Below are positions 5,299 to 5,356 of a DNA stretch of 5,356 nucleotides, one piece after another. Below the pieces are notes generated by a model. The model saw only the letters and a list, made by a program, of their open reading frames with translations, ran no database searches and had not been told where the DNA came from. This stretch comes from an uncultured Oscillospiraceae bacterium (GTDB taxonomy: Bacteria; Bacillota; Clostridia; Oscillospirales; Acutalibacteraceae), in assembly GCA_902496265.1 (NCBI GenBank), contig CABVAD010000087.1, positions 1 to 5,356 of the forward strand, read 5' to 3'. Position 1 is the stretch's first letter, and the number at the start of each line of letters is the position of its first letter. Made by a program: the position numbers and the translations under genes.

Positions 5299-5356
5299 AT
5301 AAAAAGCCTCCCATATAAAATATATTGAAGATATTTACTTCACTACCATAATATGA
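5299..5356 (-). promoter_or_regulatory. upstream region of the cysteine-rich gene with a possible sporulation-type -10 box
   Basis: The minus strand reads CATATTAT at 5355-5348, which matches six of eight positions of the sigma-E -10 consensus CATACAnT and also fits the CATA start used by sigma-K. Its -35 partner would lie beyond the window, so it cannot be checked. An alternative sigma-A -10, TATATT (5324-5319), has no convincing -35 box. The leader also has an AT-only inverted repeat, AAATAT (5336-5331) with ATATTT (5323-5318). Weak evidence taken alone. Confidence 0.25.

Noticed and set aside
1..5356. tRNA, CRISPR array, insertion sequence, toxin-antitoxin pair or phage genes
   Set aside because: No cloverleaf, regularly spaced repeats, transposase or integrase motifs, or paired small genes of that type were seen on either strand.

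Overview
The window reads as ordinary chromosome of a Gram-positive anaerobe of the class Clostridia, most likely a gut Oscillospiraceae/Ruminococcaceae-type organism. This rests on strong AAGGAG/GGAGG ribosome binding sites, heavy use of ATA, AGA and AGG codons at balanced base composition, a MecA-type ClpC adaptor (a Firmicutes family), and a cysteine-rich protein of a type I associate with clostridial genomes. The species assignment is inference. No mobile element, CRISPR array, rRNA or tRNA is visible, and all genes look native.

Layout. Bases 1-78 may hold the last 25 codons of an upstream plus-strand gene. A short leader with a bulged hairpin (112-141) precedes a YegS/DagK-type lipid kinase gene (164-1057). 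mreB (1113-2132) follows 55 bp later with no terminator between, so the two probably share a transcript. mreB converges on mecA (minus, 2125-2673) and the two reading frames overlap by 8 bp. mecA is divergent from a plus-strand unit across 63 bp of intergenic DNA (2674-2736). That unit holds a 38-codon membrane-peptide gene (2737-2853) and a phosphohexomutase gene (2866-4347). The stop codon of the small gene lies inside the Shine-Dalgarno site of the mutase gene. A hairpin of repeat-like appearance and a clear intrinsic terminator (4409-4440) end this unit. On the minus strand, converging on the terminator, is a 281-residue protein with 23 cysteines (4453-5298), preceded by a possible sporulation-type -10 element at the window edge.

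How the genes might work together. Lipid kinase, MreB and phosphohexomutase all belong loosely to envelope biogenesis: phospholipid turnover, rod-shape cytoskeleton and sugar-phosphate supply. MecA links to regulated proteolysis by ClpC/ClpP. The two parts least explained by known families are the small membrane peptide coupled to the mutase and the cysteine-rich protein. These are the best candidates for undescribed biology here. I do not see a convincing new multi-gene system.
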